Source: JABDJZ01 sp047619685
GTDB taxonomy: Bacteria; Bacteroidota; Rhodothermia; Rhodothermales; UBA10348
Length of the DNA: 64,000 nucleotides
Assembly (NCBI GenBank): GCA_047619685.1
Contig: JBLHLC010000005.1
Location: forward strand, 76,151-140,150
Direction: 5' to 3'
Shown in pieces: positions 1-9,342 of the stretch (positions are counted from its first letter, which is position 1; the number at the start of each line of letters is the position of its first letter). The notes under the pieces are model-generated. The model made no database searches. It saw only the letters and a program-made list of their open reading frames with translations, and was not told the DNA's origin. A program made the translations under genes and the position numbers.

Positions 1-105
1 GGCGTTGATGCGGTCCAGGTTGGCCACAAAGTCGGCCATGACGGGGTAGTCCAACGGTGCCTTTGCCCTGCCTACGTTCAGTTGCGCGAGGACGTAGTCA
101 GGCAT
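1..105 (-). CDS. DUF3291 family protein, 5' fragment
   Basis: Only the first 35 codons lie in the window; the gene runs off the left edge. The reverse strand starts with ATG at 105 and reads MPDYVLAQLNVG followed by AKAPLDYPVMADFVANLD, which is the typical opening of DUF3291 proteins (a small ABM-like ferredoxin-fold family of unknown function). It begins 7 bases after the stop of the serine hydrolase gene on the same strand, so the two are probably cotranscribed. The family assignment rests on this short but characteristic N-terminus; the function is unknown. Confidence 0.75.
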   Translation of the reverse strand, partial: MPDYVLAQLNVGRAKAPLDYPVMADFVANLDRINA

Positions 106-112
106 CCTGATG

Positions 113-1414
113 TTAGCTGTTGTTTGCCGGGGAGGTCCGCCTCCTCTTTCTAAAAAAGCCTACTACCCCGAGAAGGACGGAGCCAACCAGAATAACCATC
201 CAGCCTGTGCCAACGGCGGACTTCATGCCGTCCGTTCCCATGGTGAAGAGTGTCAAGTCCACCTTTCCGGTCTTCCAGAACACCCATTCACTCGCCAACC
301 TCGTCGCCAATAAAGCATTCCCGGTTTCCAGGACGATGATGCCGTTCCCTGACTGGGGATCAAGCCTGACTGCGGTGTTGATTGGCGGGGTGCTCCTTCC
401 ATCATGACCAATGATGAAGTCGTCGTTCTCCGCAGGCGCGTAGAGAATGGTGCCCAATCCCCAGATGTCGATGCCCATCGTCTTTGCATGCGGCTCTCTC
501 ATCATTCGGATGGTCTCGGGACTGAGGACGCCACGGCCAATGGGTTCGCCGTCATTACCCACAAGGAAAACCTGAAAGAACACTTCCAGGTCGTGCAGCG
601 ACGTGTAGAGAGATGTCGCCGCGAGCGACGTGTATCGGTAGTGCGTCGCTTCGCTGCCGTCACCGTTGTAGAACTCGGCCAACCTGAGGCCCGTGGTATC
701 GTCCCAGACGTAGGACGAGTGATTCATCTCCAGGGGCGCCAAAATAGATTCCTTCATGAAGGAGGCGAATGTCTGCCCGGTCACTTCCTCCACCAGTAGT
801 TGGAGAAGCGTGTAGCCGCCACCAGAATACTCGAAGCCGCTACCGGGCTCCATGCCAACGTGCACCGACCCGCTTATGCCTTCGTCGGCATCCGATGCCT
901 TGGTAAGTGATTCTTCGATTGGCTGCGTCGGCGTCCCCGGTTCGAAGCCGGAATAACCGAGCCCATCGGCAAGTCCGGCCGTGTGACTCAGGATTCGGCG
1001 AACCGTCACCTGGTCATTGTCGAAGTCGCTTGGCGGCAATTGCCAACGCGTCAGGTATGTGCTAGCCGGTGCATCCAGATCCAGCAGGCCCTGCTCGACC
1101 AGTTTCATTACACCAAAGGCGGAAACCCACTTGCTCAGCGAAGCCACCTGGAACACGGTATTCCTGTCGACTTCCGCGCCAGCCGAGTGAACCAGTTCTG
1201 CTTCAACCTGCCCCTCCTCCATAACGGCCAGGGCGAAATTCCCGACGAACTCCGTGTCCAGTTCCCCCTTGACGGCATCCAGGTACACCTGCGTGCCACC
1301 ATGCTCGGCGATGGGCGCGTGCCACCAGCCGTACATGGTACCGGCGAACATCAGGGCCGCCCATAGCGCCATCACGGCAAGTGTCAGAAAGATGTGGCGG
1401 ATGGCTCGTTTCAT
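113..1414 (-). CDS. Serine hydrolase of the beta-lactamase/PBP family, membrane-anchored
   Basis: 433 residues. An N-terminal hydrophobic segment (about 8-26) acts as a signal anchor. The class C beta-lactamase/DD-peptidase fold is shown by the SLSK motif (SxxK nucleophile, about residue 93) and by a Tyr-Ser-Gly segment in the YxN position (about 196), followed by GYTLLQLLVEEVTG, typical of the family. A second transmembrane helix (about 405-423) followed by RKRRR closes the protein, as in the Bacteroidota 'serine hydrolase' group. Such proteins are peptidases or esterases acting outside the membrane; the substrate cannot be told from sequence. Same strand as the permease gene upstream (73-base gap) and the DUF3291 gene downstream. 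Confidence 0.85.
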   Translation of the reverse strand: MKRAIRHIFLTLAVMALWAALMFAGTMYGWWHAPIAEHGGTQVYLDAVKGELDTEFVGNFALAVMEEGQVEAELVHSAGAEVDRNTVFQVASLSKWVSAFGVMKLVEQGLLDLDAPASTYLTRWQLPPSDFDNDQVTVRRILSHTAGLADGLGYSGFEPGTPTQPIEESLTKASDADEGISGSVHVGMEPGSGFEYSGGGYTLLQLLVEEVTGQTFASFMKESILAPLEMNHSSYVWDDTTGLRLAEFYNGDGSEATHYRYTSLAATSLYTSLHDLEVFFQVFLVGNDGEPIGRGVLSPETIRMMREPHAKTMGIDIWGLGTILYAPAENDDFIIGHDGRSTPPINTAVRLDPQSGNGIIVLETGNALLATRLASEWVFWKTGKVDLTLFTMGTDGMKSAVGTGWMVILVGSVLLGVVGFFRKRRRTSPANNS

Positions 1415-1487
1415 GTATGAGGGCGGATAATCTGATTGGCATCGGCCTTACGGCCTCGGCATTCCAATGGTTACGAGGGTGCCTCAC

Positions 1488-4058
1488 TCAGTCGCTCCTC
1501 AGCACTACCGCCGGATCCGCCTTAACCAGGCTTCGGGCCTGCGACCCAGCCGCAATGGCCGCCGTGGAAAGCACGACAGCATAGGCGACCGCAAACAGAC
1601 CAGGCCCGAGCGGAAGATGCCTGATCTCCCAGGTTGGGATGCTGGTCAGCGCTGCAAACCCCGCAATGGTGATGGCCGTTGCGATGGCCGCCGCGATGAA
1701 CAGCATCAAGAGGAAGCGGCGATTCACGATGAGCATCAGATGGCTGACCGATGCGCCCAGTACCTTGCGGACACTTATATCCTTCAGCTGCTGGGCCATG
1801 TTCTGCGAGGCCAGCCCGAAGAGCCCCAGGCAGGCGATAGCCAGCGCGAGCGCCGCCAGGTACCCAAACGCCTGGACCACATTGCCATACGACTGGAGAT
1901 TCGCGTCGAAGGCCTCGGATTGGATCAGGGCGTCGAAGGGGCGATCGGGGAAACGCTCCTTCCACGAGGCACGCAGGACCGCGATCATTTCGCGGGGTCC
2001 GACCCCGTCGATACGCATCGTGATGAATCGCGCTTCGGATTCCGCCGATCGGCTGAATATGACCGGCAGATCGCTTTGCATCGGGAAGACCAGCACGTCA
2101 CCCACGACGCCGACCACATTCCGGTCCGAGCCGTCCATCCGGATGGTCTCGGAGAGCGGGGTTTCCCATCCCTGTTTCCGGACAAATGCCTCATTGACAA
2201 GCACGGAGTTTAGCTGGTCGCCAGTAAAGTCGTCGTTGAACCCCCGGCCGGTTTCGATGGAAAGCCCCATCGTCTCCGTGTAGTTTGCCCCGACGGCGAA
2301 ACGGTACGAATTTATCTCCTCGCCGCGCACGGTAACCTCGGCCCGACCCGTGGCCACGCCGACTTGATCGACCGAACTGGTGACCGACACCACGTTCGCC
2401 CTCTGACTGACCATGTCGCGCACAACCGCCGCCTCGGCATCCGAGCCGACCCGGACCGAAACGACACCGGCAGGATTGTACCCCCACTCCTGGCTCAGCA
2501 TGTATTGGCCGTTCATGGTCAGATACACGCCGATGATCACAGTGAGAAAGGCCAGGGCGAACTGGGCCGTCAGCAGGGTGCTCGTGAGCCAGTTTTTGCG
2601 ACCGAGACCGATGCTCTGCCGCAACACCTGGACGGGTCGAAACGACGTGACGTAGAACGCCGGGTAGGATCCTGAGAGCAGTCCGACCAGAACGAGGAGG
2701 GCCAGGAGAAACAGGACCAGCGGCTTCAGGTCGGCCGCCACGAACACAATCTGATTGACGAGGATCGAATTGAAGAGCGGAATGAGGAGGAAAAACGCAA
2801 CCGCGATTCCCAGGAGAAGCGACAGAAAGCACAGGAACAGGTTCTCGCCGAGAAACTGGAGAACGAGCTGACTCCGCGAGCCCCCGACCACCTTCCTGAT
2901 CCCGATTTCCCGCAGCCGCCGGCCAGCGGCACCCAGGGAGATGTTGATGTAGTTGAAACACGAAAGCGCCAGCATGAACAGCGGGATTGCCAGCAGCATC
3001 AGGATGAAGACGGGATTCGGCGCGTCGATGATCCGGTTGCGCACGTCCCACGCCTTGGGATTCGGGTCCTGAATATTGTCTAGGCGAAAGGCTTCCACCG
3101 GGTTCTCCGCGTCCCCGGCGTTGTGAACCGCGACATACCGAACCAGTGCGGAGTCCACCTCATCCCTGGATGCACCCGGTTGCAGCATGACAAACGTTGC
3201 CCCGGCATCGGCCTTCCAATCGCCATACGTCTCGTCGGCAATCCTGTCGAGGTTCATGAGCATGGTAAACCGGACCCCCGCGCTCGTGGCAAACCGCTCC
3301 GCTACGGCCGCGACGGTCGCCGAGATATTGCGGCCGTTTGTGAGAACGATGCTCAATTCTCGCCCGACCGCAGGTTCGTTACCGAAAAGCCGCTTTGCTT
3401 CCTTCTCGCCGAGAATTACCTGGTCCGGATCCAGCAGCGCGCTGGCTGACCCGCTGGCCATTGGGAAGGAGAACATGTCCATGAAGGCCGGCTCGACGAA
3501 CATGACCCATTCCTCGAACGGCTTGTCGTCGACATACACGACGGCACCTTTGCCCGACACCCGCACCGATTGCTCTACTGCGGCCAGGTCTTCGACCAGT
3601 GCGGGCCCGAGCGGCATGGGGGATTGACCGTACACTTCTTGCGCTCCGTCCCGGTCCATCACCTGCTCGATGAGATACGTGCGGTCCCCGTTGACGTGTT
3701 CGGCGTTCATGTTCATGTACCCGTTCAGGAACAGGAACACGGTGATGCAGCACGCGACGGCAACCGAGAGTCCAAAGACGTTGATCGTGGAGGCAACCCG
3801 CTGCTTGCGAAAGTGCCGGACGGCAAGCGTCAGGTAATTCATCAGCATCACGAGGCCCTGGCGGGTCTTCTCCGCAAGACGCCCAGGCGTCATGGTCAGG
3901 ACCTGGATCCGAAATTTCCAGACGGCCGCGGAGGACCCGGACTCCTCGGCAACGATGCTGTAGTACTCCTGGAAGTCGCCAAGCGCGGTTTCTCCACGGT
4001 CATTCAGCAGCCAGGAGGCGAAGCGGGCGGAGTATTTGGGCAATCGAAATCCGTTCAT
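1488..4058 (-). CDS. FtsX/MacB-type ABC permease with N-terminal prefix domain
   Basis: 856 residues. A short cytoplasmic prefix (residues about 1-70, LPKYSARFASWLLND...) precedes two repeats of MacB periplasmic core plus FtsX permease, each with an initial helix and a three-helix bundle; the repeated GIRKVVGGSRSQLVLQFLGE and SVRKVLGASVSHLMLIV motifs mark the two permease domains. No ATPase is encoded nearby. ATG at 4058 is chosen because it overlaps the PadR stop as ATGA, giving translational coupling. Such PadR-linked permeases of Bacteroidota and Acidobacteriota are thought to take part in lipoprotein or antimicrobial-peptide export or resistance; the substrate is unknown. Confidence 0.85.
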   Translation of the reverse strand: MNGFRLPKYSARFASWLLNDRGETALGDFQEYYSIVAEESGSSAAVWKFRIQVLTMTPGRLAEKTRQGLVMLMNYLTLAVRHFRKQRVASTINVFGLSVAVACCITVFLFLNGYMNMNAEHVNGDRTYLIEQVMDRDGAQEVYGQSPMPLGPALVEDLAAVEQSVRVSGKGAVVYVDDKPFEEWVMFVEPAFMDMFSFPMASGSASALLDPDQVILGEKEAKRLFGNEPAVGRELSIVLTNGRNISATVAAVAERFATSAGVRFTMLMNLDRIADETYGDWKADAGATFVMLQPGASRDEVDSALVRYVAVHNAGDAENPVEAFRLDNIQDPNPKAWDVRNRIIDAPNPVFILMLLAIPLFMLALSCFNYINISLGAAGRRLREIGIRKVVGGSRSQLVLQFLGENLFLCFLSLLLGIAVAFFLLIPLFNSILVNQIVFVAADLKPLVLFLLALLVLVGLLSGSYPAFYVTSFRPVQVLRQSIGLGRKNWLTSTLLTAQFALAFLTVIIGVYLTMNGQYMLSQEWGYNPAGVVSVRVGSDAEAAVVRDMVSQRANVVSVTSSVDQVGVATGRAEVTVRGEEINSYRFAVGANYTETMGLSIETGRGFNDDFTGDQLNSVLVNEAFVRKQGWETPLSETIRMDGSDRNVVGVVGDVLVFPMQSDLPVIFSRSAESEARFITMRIDGVGPREMIAVLRASWKERFPDRPFDALIQSEAFDANLQSYGNVVQAFGYLAALALAIACLGLFGLASQNMAQQLKDISVRKVLGASVSHLMLIVNRRFLLMLFIAAAIATAITIAGFAALTSIPTWEIRHLPLGPGLFAVAYAVVLSTAAIAAGSQARSLVKADPAVVLRSD

Positions 4059-4387
4059 GTCCGTACGCCCGCAAGGGCCAGATTTGTGATGCCGCTCCAC
4101 ATGGTGTTTTCCACTTCGCGGGTATGCAGCAGCTCCCGCTTCCCGAGCGGGGTAAGCTGGTAGATGCGCTTGGGCCGCCCGCCGCGCTCAGCCGTGGGCT
4201 TGGTCCGGAAGGAGGTGACGAGGCCCCGCTTAGTCAGGCGTTCCAGAGGCGTGAAGATCGATCCCAGGGACCAACTCTCGCCCGTGGACTTGGACAGTTG
4301 TTTCATGAGAGCCAAGCTGTAGGCATCGCCCTGCAGCCGCCATACGGCGAGAAGGACGAACTCTTCGGAGCGGGTAAGCAGCGTCAT
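4055..4387 (-). CDS. PadR family transcriptional regulator
   Basis: 110 residues with the PadR winged-helix core: EEFVLLAVWRLQGDAYSLALMKQL, then the wing segment LGSIFTPLERLTKRGLV and the RPKRIYQLTPLGKREL stretch. The GSIFTPLERL motif replaces the usual GTLYPxLxRL, as in the Bacteroidota permease-linked branch. It is the first gene of a two-gene unit and overlaps the permease start by four bases (ATGA), so it most likely controls its own operon. The short C-terminal helix is typical of PadR subfamily 2. The ligand is unknown. Confidence 0.9.
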   Translation of the reverse strand: MTLLTRSEEFVLLAVWRLQGDAYSLALMKQLSKSTGESWSLGSIFTPLERLTKRGLVTSFRTKPTAERGGRPKRIYQLTPLGKRELLHTREVENTMWSGITNLALAGVRT

Positions 4388-4480
4388 GTGTATTTCTTCC
4401 TGTTGCTGGAAGTAATCCTACGGGGCTCTGTTGGTTTGTTTCGTTTTGTGGAACAAGCCGCGGAGGGGGCCTGCGTTTTG

Positions 4481-5212
4481 ATGGGGAAACACGATTACCA
4501 TGAGGCGAAAGCAACCGAGAAATGCGTGACACGCTCCCTGATATTTCCGATCGTGACCTTGCTGATCTGCCTGGCCTGTCCCGCTTTGCTGGCCGCGCAG
4601 TCTCCGGAAGCCAGTCCGCAGGAGTGGGCCGAGCTGGACCCCGAGTACACGCTCTACATAGACGTGCCCATGGGCCGAATCGTCATCGCCCTCTCCAAGG
4701 ACTTCGCTCCCAACCATCAGACGTACCCATTGGTAGACGCTCCGTGGGCGCCTGCGGGTGACTACACAATCCGGCTAGCCGTGGGCGGACGGCAGTTTGA
4801 ACAGCCTCTTACGCTCCGCCTGGACCCGCGGGTGAAGACGTCCGCGGCCGAGCTTGAGCACGTTACCACGCTCTCGCGTGAGATGTACGACGGCGCGGTT
4901 GCGGCCCATGCCGCCTATGAGGAGGCGCGCGCCATGGTGGAGCGTCTTGCTGGCGCCGACTTGAAGGCCGAGGTCGAAGCCCTTGCCCCTGCGCCTGGTC
5001 CGACCGGTGGCCGGCGTTTCCGCGGTGCAGCGCCGTCGGGTCCGCCCACCTTGAACGGGGTGAGCACGAGTCTCATGAGCGCGGCCATGTCCATGCAGGC
5101 AGCGGAGGTGGGGCCAACCGAGCGGCAGGTGGCGGCGTGCGACGCGGCGCGGACGCAGCTTCAGGAGGTGATGCAGCGGTGGGAGGCGTTGCGCGAGCGC
5201 GTGCGGCGCTGA
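4481..5212 (+). CDS. Chimeric ORF: cyclophilin start joined to VPS10/BNR-type C-terminus
   Basis: The ORF has a signal peptide (SLIFPIVTLLICLACPALLAAQ) and then the opening of a secreted peptidyl-prolyl isomerase (EWAELDPEYTLYIDVPMGRI, IALSKDFAPNH). The cyclophilin fold stops there. From about base 4718 the frame continues as WAPAGDYTIRLAVGGRQFEQ, LTLRLDPRVKTSAAELE and a helical tail, which is the usual C-terminus of large sortilin/VPS10-type BNR proteins in this phylum. The bulk of both parents is missing, so I read this as a deletion fusion that kept the frame. ATG 4481 is the first Met; GTG 4526 is an equally good start just before the signal peptide. It may still be expressed, but neither parent activity is plausible. 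Confidence 0.7.
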   Translation: MGKHDYHEAKATEKCVTRSLIFPIVTLLICLACPALLAAQSPEASPQEWAELDPEYTLYIDVPMGRIVIALSKDFAPNHQTYPLVDAPWAPAGDYTIRLAVGGRQFEQPLTLRLDPRVKTSAAELEHVTTLSREMYDGAVAAHAAYEEARAMVERLAGADLKAEVEALAPAPGPTGGRRFRGAAPSGPPTLNGVSTSLMSAAMSMQAAEVGPTERQVAACDAARTQLQEVMQRWEALRERVRR

Positions 5213-5266
5213 GGTTGGAACCCAGATCGGCGTTTCAGGCCCAAAACGGCCCGTGTCAACGGTTCG

Positions 5267-6115
5267 TTACGCTTTGGCTGCGCCAAACTCACGGCGTCCT
5301 TTTCTCCAGTAGAAGAATGCGAGCGCCACGAGGACGGCAGGCACCGCGGCGCCAAATTCGTCCAGAAACCAGGCAGAGTTGGCTTTGGCCGAGGTCATTG
5401 GACCAAAAAACTTCTGTAAGAACACGTTGTGACTCATGTGAAAGACGACCGCAGGCCAAAGGCTATCGGTCTTCAGTCTGACGTACGTCATGATGACGGA
5501 CATGGACATTATGCCTAGCGAGAAACACGCCAACTGGTAAAAGAATGGCGTGCCTTCGACCCCGTACAACCCCATGAACATCAATGGCCAGTGCCACACC
5601 GCCCAAAGCAAACCCGAAACCAGAGCGACGCCGGTGAATGGCATCAACTTGGACAGTTCAGGCACAAGCAACCCTCGCCATCCGAGTTCTTCGCCCAGCA
5701 CCGATGGCAGGAGCAAAACAAAACTCACGGTCCCCGTGAGCAAAAAATGAAGCCCAATGACAGCAGGATTTGACCAAGCCGCCAGGTTGTAATTGGCCTT
5801 TTGCTCCAGTACGAAATCCAGGTCGTACCAGCCACCGATACCGGATGCCCAGATGAACCCAAATGCAAGGGTGGTATAGCCCAGAGGAAGAAAATAACTG
5901 AGCCCGTGAGACCTCCGCTTGCCCCAATGCCACCCCAAGGTTCGAAGGTCCTTCCCTACAATCAGGCAGGTGATTATGGTGGCCAACCCAACGGACAGCA
6001 TCAGTGGAGTTGCGCTACCCAGGCGGAAAATCAGCCAAACCCCAACGGTGTAGAGGCTTATTGTCAGAGCCAGAAAGACGCTGATGGTCCAGATGGGACT
6101 TTGAGCTGCTTTCAT
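5267..6115 (-). CDS. CPBP family intramembrane metalloprotease (CAAX-like)
   Basis: 282 residues with about eight hydrophobic helices. The diagnostic motifs are present: GEELGWRGLLVPEL (EExxxR, about residue 142), the FxxxH-like LLWAVWHWPLMFM (about 170) and HMSHNVFLQKF (HxxxN, about 228). These supply the glutamates and histidines of the Abi/CPBP active site. In bacteria the family processes prenylated-like or bacteriocin peptides or acts in self-immunity; the substrate here is unknown. Monocistronic by spacing, convergent with the chimeric ORF at 4481. Confidence 0.9.
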   Translation of the reverse strand: MKAAQSPIWTISVFLALTISLYTVGVWLIFRLGSATPLMLSVGLATIITCLIVGKDLRTLGWHWGKRRSHGLSYFLPLGYTTLAFGFIWASGIGGWYDLDFVLEQKANYNLAAWSNPAVIGLHFLLTGTVSFVLLLPSVLGEELGWRGLLVPELSKLMPFTGVALVSGLLWAVWHWPLMFMGLYGVEGTPFFYQLACFSLGIMSMSVIMTYVRLKTDSLWPAVVFHMSHNVFLQKFFGPMTSAKANSAWFLDEFGAAVPAVLVALAFFYWRKGRREFGAAKA

Positions 6116-6308
6116 TCTGGAGGCTTCGATCTTTCTGAATACCCGGGTGTGTTGCCCATGAGGTGCGGGGTCCGCGCTTCAGATGTGCTCAGGTAGATGC
6201 CGCTCTTGGAAGCATGGGTTTGCACGACCGACGTCGATGCCGACCTTGTAGTCTAAGTCTAGCCAACCGGTCGCCACAACCGCCGCGACCAACAAATAGA
6301 GAGTCACC

Positions 6309-6773
6309 ATGAAGGTAGAAAAGAGCATTGAGATCGATGCACCGATAGGCCCGGTTTGGGACAAAATCAGCCGACTCGCAGACATTGCGCTCTGGACCCG
6401 CACGGTTAGGGAGGCGCACTTTCACAGTGAAGTGGAACGCGGAATAGGCGCGGGACGAACGTGCGATGTGCCTGGGTTTGGCACTCTGGTGGAGAACGTC
6501 TTGGAGTGGGAAGAAGGCGAGTCGTACACGTTGTCGCTGGAGGGACTGCCCTTCTTCGTAAAGAAAGCCTTCGGAGGTTGGCGCCTCAGAGAGATGAGCG
6601 ACAACCGCACCCAGGCCACCACGTTTATCGTGATGGAAACCGGATTCTGGCCGGTGGGTGCCTTGATGGAGAAGTTCGCCCTTGGCCCACAACTCAATAA
6701 GACCATCTCAATCGTTCAGGCGGAGTTCAAGGCGTTCGTTGAGCGAGAGGACGTAGCCGGCCCGGTTGCTTAG
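6309..6773 (+). CDS. SRPBCC family protein (START/Bet v1-like)
   Basis: 154 residues. It opens with MKVEKSIEIDAPIGPVWDKI, the classical first strand and helix of polyketide cyclase/SRPBCC proteins, and continues with WTRTVREAHFHSEV and a terminal amphipathic helix (KTISIVQAEFKAFVE). A hydrophobic ligand cavity is expected; no ligand can be inferred. The ATG follows an AGAG ribosome-binding-like stretch. Divergent from the CPBP gene (193-base spacer) and convergent with the broken hydrolase. Confidence 0.85.
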   Translation: MKVEKSIEIDAPIGPVWDKISRLADIALWTRTVREAHFHSEVERGIGAGRTCDVPGFGTLVENVLEWEEGESYTLSLEGLPFFVKKAFGGWRLREMSDNRTQATTFIVMETGFWPVGALMEKFALGPQLNKTISIVQAEFKAFVEREDVAGPVA

Positions 6774-6791
6774 CGGTTGGTGGTCTAGGGT

Positions 6792-7640
6792 TCATCGGAG
6801 CCGCGCGGCTAACCAAACGGCAATCTTCTCAGCCAGGTCACGGTGTTCTGAGAACAGGTTCGTGGCGTGGCCCTCGCCCGGGAGCAGACTGAGCTCGGCG
6901 TTTCCACTGCTATGCGAAACGGTGGCGGTGATGTCCACCAGGAACGGGTCTTCACGTGCTGTGACGAATAGCCATGGAATCCCAGTCGAGTCGATTGCCG
7001 ATATGGATGCTTCGCTCAGGGACCCGGGTGATAGTACGACCAAGACTTGAGCAAACGCTCGGCTGCGAGCGACTTCGGCGGCTTCCTCACCACTATAGCT
7101 TTCGCCAACGACGCCAATCGCGGTGGCGTCGATTCTCGGATGAGACCGCAAGTATTCGAGTGCAGCAGCACCATCGATTTCGGCATCCCATATCAATGGG
7201 TCGCGCGGCATTTCTCCCGGGACGAAACGTCCCTAATTGATGCTCTCTCCGTGCCCCCGAAGATCGAGCCGTAGTGAGGCGATGTTGCGATCAGACAGAT
7301 GCCGAGCCAGCTCGGCGTAAGGTCGGAGAACCGGGGCCCCGCCCTTGCTGATGCGGGTCGCCTCCACGATTTCGGGGAAGTTGTCCTTCAATCCCTGTGC
7401 GACGGGGGCGGCGACCGTCGCGAAGTTGGACTCGGTGCCGTCGAGGAAGATGTGCAGCCCCATCGGGTAGACATGGTCCGCGTTCTCGTTGTACCGGTCG
7501 TAGCTGACCTCCTCCTGGACGTAGAGGCCGATGAGGGCAAAGCAGGCAACGCCCATGGCAAGGCCGCCGACGTTGATGAAGGAGAATCCCTTGCGGTTGG
7601 TCAGTGCCCGCAGGGACGTCTTGAGATGGCTCTTGAACAT
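6792..7640 (-). pseudogene. Chimera: FtsX permease N-terminus fused to alpha/beta hydrolase with amber stop
   Basis: From ATG 7640 the first 95-100 codons are the start of a MacB/FtsX permease (MFKSHLKTSLRALTNRKGFS, first helix, VQEEVSYDRYNENADHVYPM). Around base 7330 the frame becomes an alpha/beta hydrolase whose start is missing: YAELARHLSDRNIASLRLDL, RGHGESIN, then an in-frame TAG (7233-7235), then GRFVPGEMPRDPLIW and the nucleophile elbow GESYSG, ending with a GEGHAT histidine motif. Both halves are one frame; TAG probably replaced a Leu codon. The permease has lost most of its length and the hydrolase lost its first strands, so both are considered dead. A product starting at ATG 7211 would contain Ser and His but not the oxyanion strand. 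Confidence 0.75.
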
Positions 7641-7808
7641 GAAGCCGGCCGGTTGCGGGACAACGGGAGGGGCCGCCTCTGTTCCCTAATCCTCAGCTTG
7701 GTTTTCCTGCGCCCGTTGATAAGGACGGCTGGCAAGGGAGCGAGGTTACAGTCGCCGAGCGAATTCCTGGGATCGCCAGTAGGCGCGGCAGTCCGCGACA
7801 TTCGCTTG

Positions 7809-8801
7809 TCAGGCTGGCTCAGTGCCTTTGGCGAGAGATGGGGCTCCCCCGACGAGTTCGCTGAATACTGTCAAGTCGATGTTTCCGCCGGAGACGATCG
7901 CAACGATAGGACCGGGTCCGGCTTTCCCGCTAAGGGCAGCCGCAAGGGGCATGGCCCCGGCGCCTTCGCTGATCACGCGTGCCTTCTCCGCCAAGAGACG
8001 CATGGCCTGCTTCGTTTCCTCCAGGCTGACGACAATGCAGCCGTCGAGCACCGGCCGCATCCGCTCCCACATTCGGGGAAAGACGCTGCGGCCGCCGGCG
8101 CCGTCGACGAAGGACGCCTCCCAATTCGGGAAAACTTGGGGAGACCCCAGGGAGAATGACAGCGCCGCCGGAGCCGCTGTTTCTGGCTCGGCGCCCCATA
8201 TCAGGGTCGTCGGGCGGAGGGCCTTGATCGCAGTGCCAACTCCCGTGATGAGCCCGCCCCCTCCGATGCTGGCGATCACCGCGCTTACGTCAGGTGCGTC
8301 CTCGAGAATCTCAAGCCCCATCGTCGCGTGGCCGGCAATGAAATCGTGGTCATCAAACGGGTGGACGAATGTCCCTTCCACTCCGGCGTACGCCCGGTCC
8401 TCGAGGGCTTGCCAGGCGACCCCAAACGATACGGGGACAAGTCGAGCTCCCAGCGCGCGCATGCGGTCGAGCTTGGATTGCGGGGCCGTTTCGATGGCCA
8501 CGACCGTGCAAGGGACTCCGGCCATTCTGGCGGCGTAGGCCACACCCTGCCCCGCGTTCCCGGCACTGATCGTCCACACCCCGCGATTTCGATTGTGGTC
8601 GGATAACGAGAATACAGCGTTTACGGCCCCCCGGAGCTTGTAGGCGTTGGTCGGTTGAAGATTCTCGAGTTTGAGGCGGATGTCTGGATAGCCGGGGCCC
8701 AAGTCGAGGCGCACCAGAGGAGTGCGCAGGATTGTGCCGGCGATGCGCTCCCGCGCGGCCTCTATCTGGGCCAACTCAATGGGGCGGACGGGATCGAGCA
8801 T
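7809..8801 (-). CDS. PLP-dependent threonine dehydratase/serine racemase-like enzyme
   Basis: 330 residues, fold type II. The PLP lysine sits in NLQPTNAYKLRGAVNAV, the SAGNAGQGVAYAA loop is the substrate/PLP phosphate-binding segment, and the glycine-rich IGGGGLITGVG loop binds the phosphate. Family members deaminate threonine or serine to 2-oxo acids or racemise serine. No C-terminal ACT regulatory domain is present, so this resembles the catabolic short form. ATG 8801 is chosen because it overlaps the OsmC stop (TGATG), which implies coupling; the longer reading upstream lies entirely within osmC in another frame. Confidence 0.88.
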   Translation of the reverse strand: MLDPVRPIELAQIEAARERIAGTILRTPLVRLDLGPGYPDIRLKLENLQPTNAYKLRGAVNAVFSLSDHNRNRGVWTISAGNAGQGVAYAARMAGVPCTVVAIETAPQSKLDRMRALGARLVPVSFGVAWQALEDRAYAGVEGTFVHPFDDHDFIAGHATMGLEILEDAPDVSAVIASIGGGGLITGVGTAIKALRPTTLIWGAEPETAAPAALSFSLGSPQVFPNWEASFVDGAGGRSVFPRMWERMRPVLDGCIVVSLEETKQAMRLLAEKARVISEGAGAMPLAAALSGKAGPGPIVAIVSGGNIDLTVFSELVGGAPSLAKGTEPA

Positions 8802-9277
8802 CAAAGGACCTCCTGGCCGACCGGCTCGCACCGAATCTCCGACTTCACTGAGTTGGCAATGAAACACTTGGAGTGCGCTTCGTAGTGCATGGCAAGCATC
8901 TCCTCCGGCGTGGGGCGGGTACTCGAAACGAACTCTGTCTCGGGTCGCAAGGTCACGATCGTCATTGCCTGAGAACCAGACGGGTCCCGTCCCATCACTC
9001 CGACTGCGCGATCCCGGTAGCCCTCGACCACGAAGCCACGCTTGGCGGCGATGGACAAGAACCAAAGCATGTGGCAGCTTGACAGACTGGCGACGAACGC
9101 CTCCTCCGGGTCAACGGCCTCAGCGACGGACAGCGGCAACGGGATGACCTGCGGCGAGGAGGACGCGGCCACTGTGACCCCGCCATCGAACTCCCAGATG
9201 TGGGCGCGACTGTAGCGATTGTCGGTGAAGGGAGCCTCGCGGCGGTGCCAGATTACATCGGCGGTGTGTTCAGCCAT
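8801..9277 (-). CDS. OsmC family peroxiredoxin-like protein
   Basis: 158 residues. It carries the OsmC/YhfA organisation: an N-terminal strand pair (DNRYSRAHIWEFDGG), the helix EEAFVASLSSCHMLWFLSIA with the first redox cysteine, and EAHSKCFIANSVKSEI with the second. These reduce organic hydroperoxides in the cytoplasm. ATG 9277 is preferred over an upstream start at 9313 because homologous proteins begin at the first beta strand. Its TGA overlaps the ATG of the PLP enzyme. No known pathway unites the pair; the coupling looks like a co-selected stress operon. Confidence 0.88.
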   Translation of the reverse strand: MAEHTADVIWHRREAPFTDNRYSRAHIWEFDGGVTVAASSSPQVIPLPLSVAEAVDPEEAFVASLSSCHMLWFLSIAAKRGFVVEGYRDRAVGVMGRDPSGSQAMTIVTLRPETEFVSSTRPTPEEMLAMHYEAHSKCFIANSVKSEIRCEPVGQEVL

Positions 9278-9342
9278 GGTAGCGTTTCGACATGATGTGA
9301 TAGGGTACTCCACTTGTCGGGATGACTTCTGACTTGTCTGAC

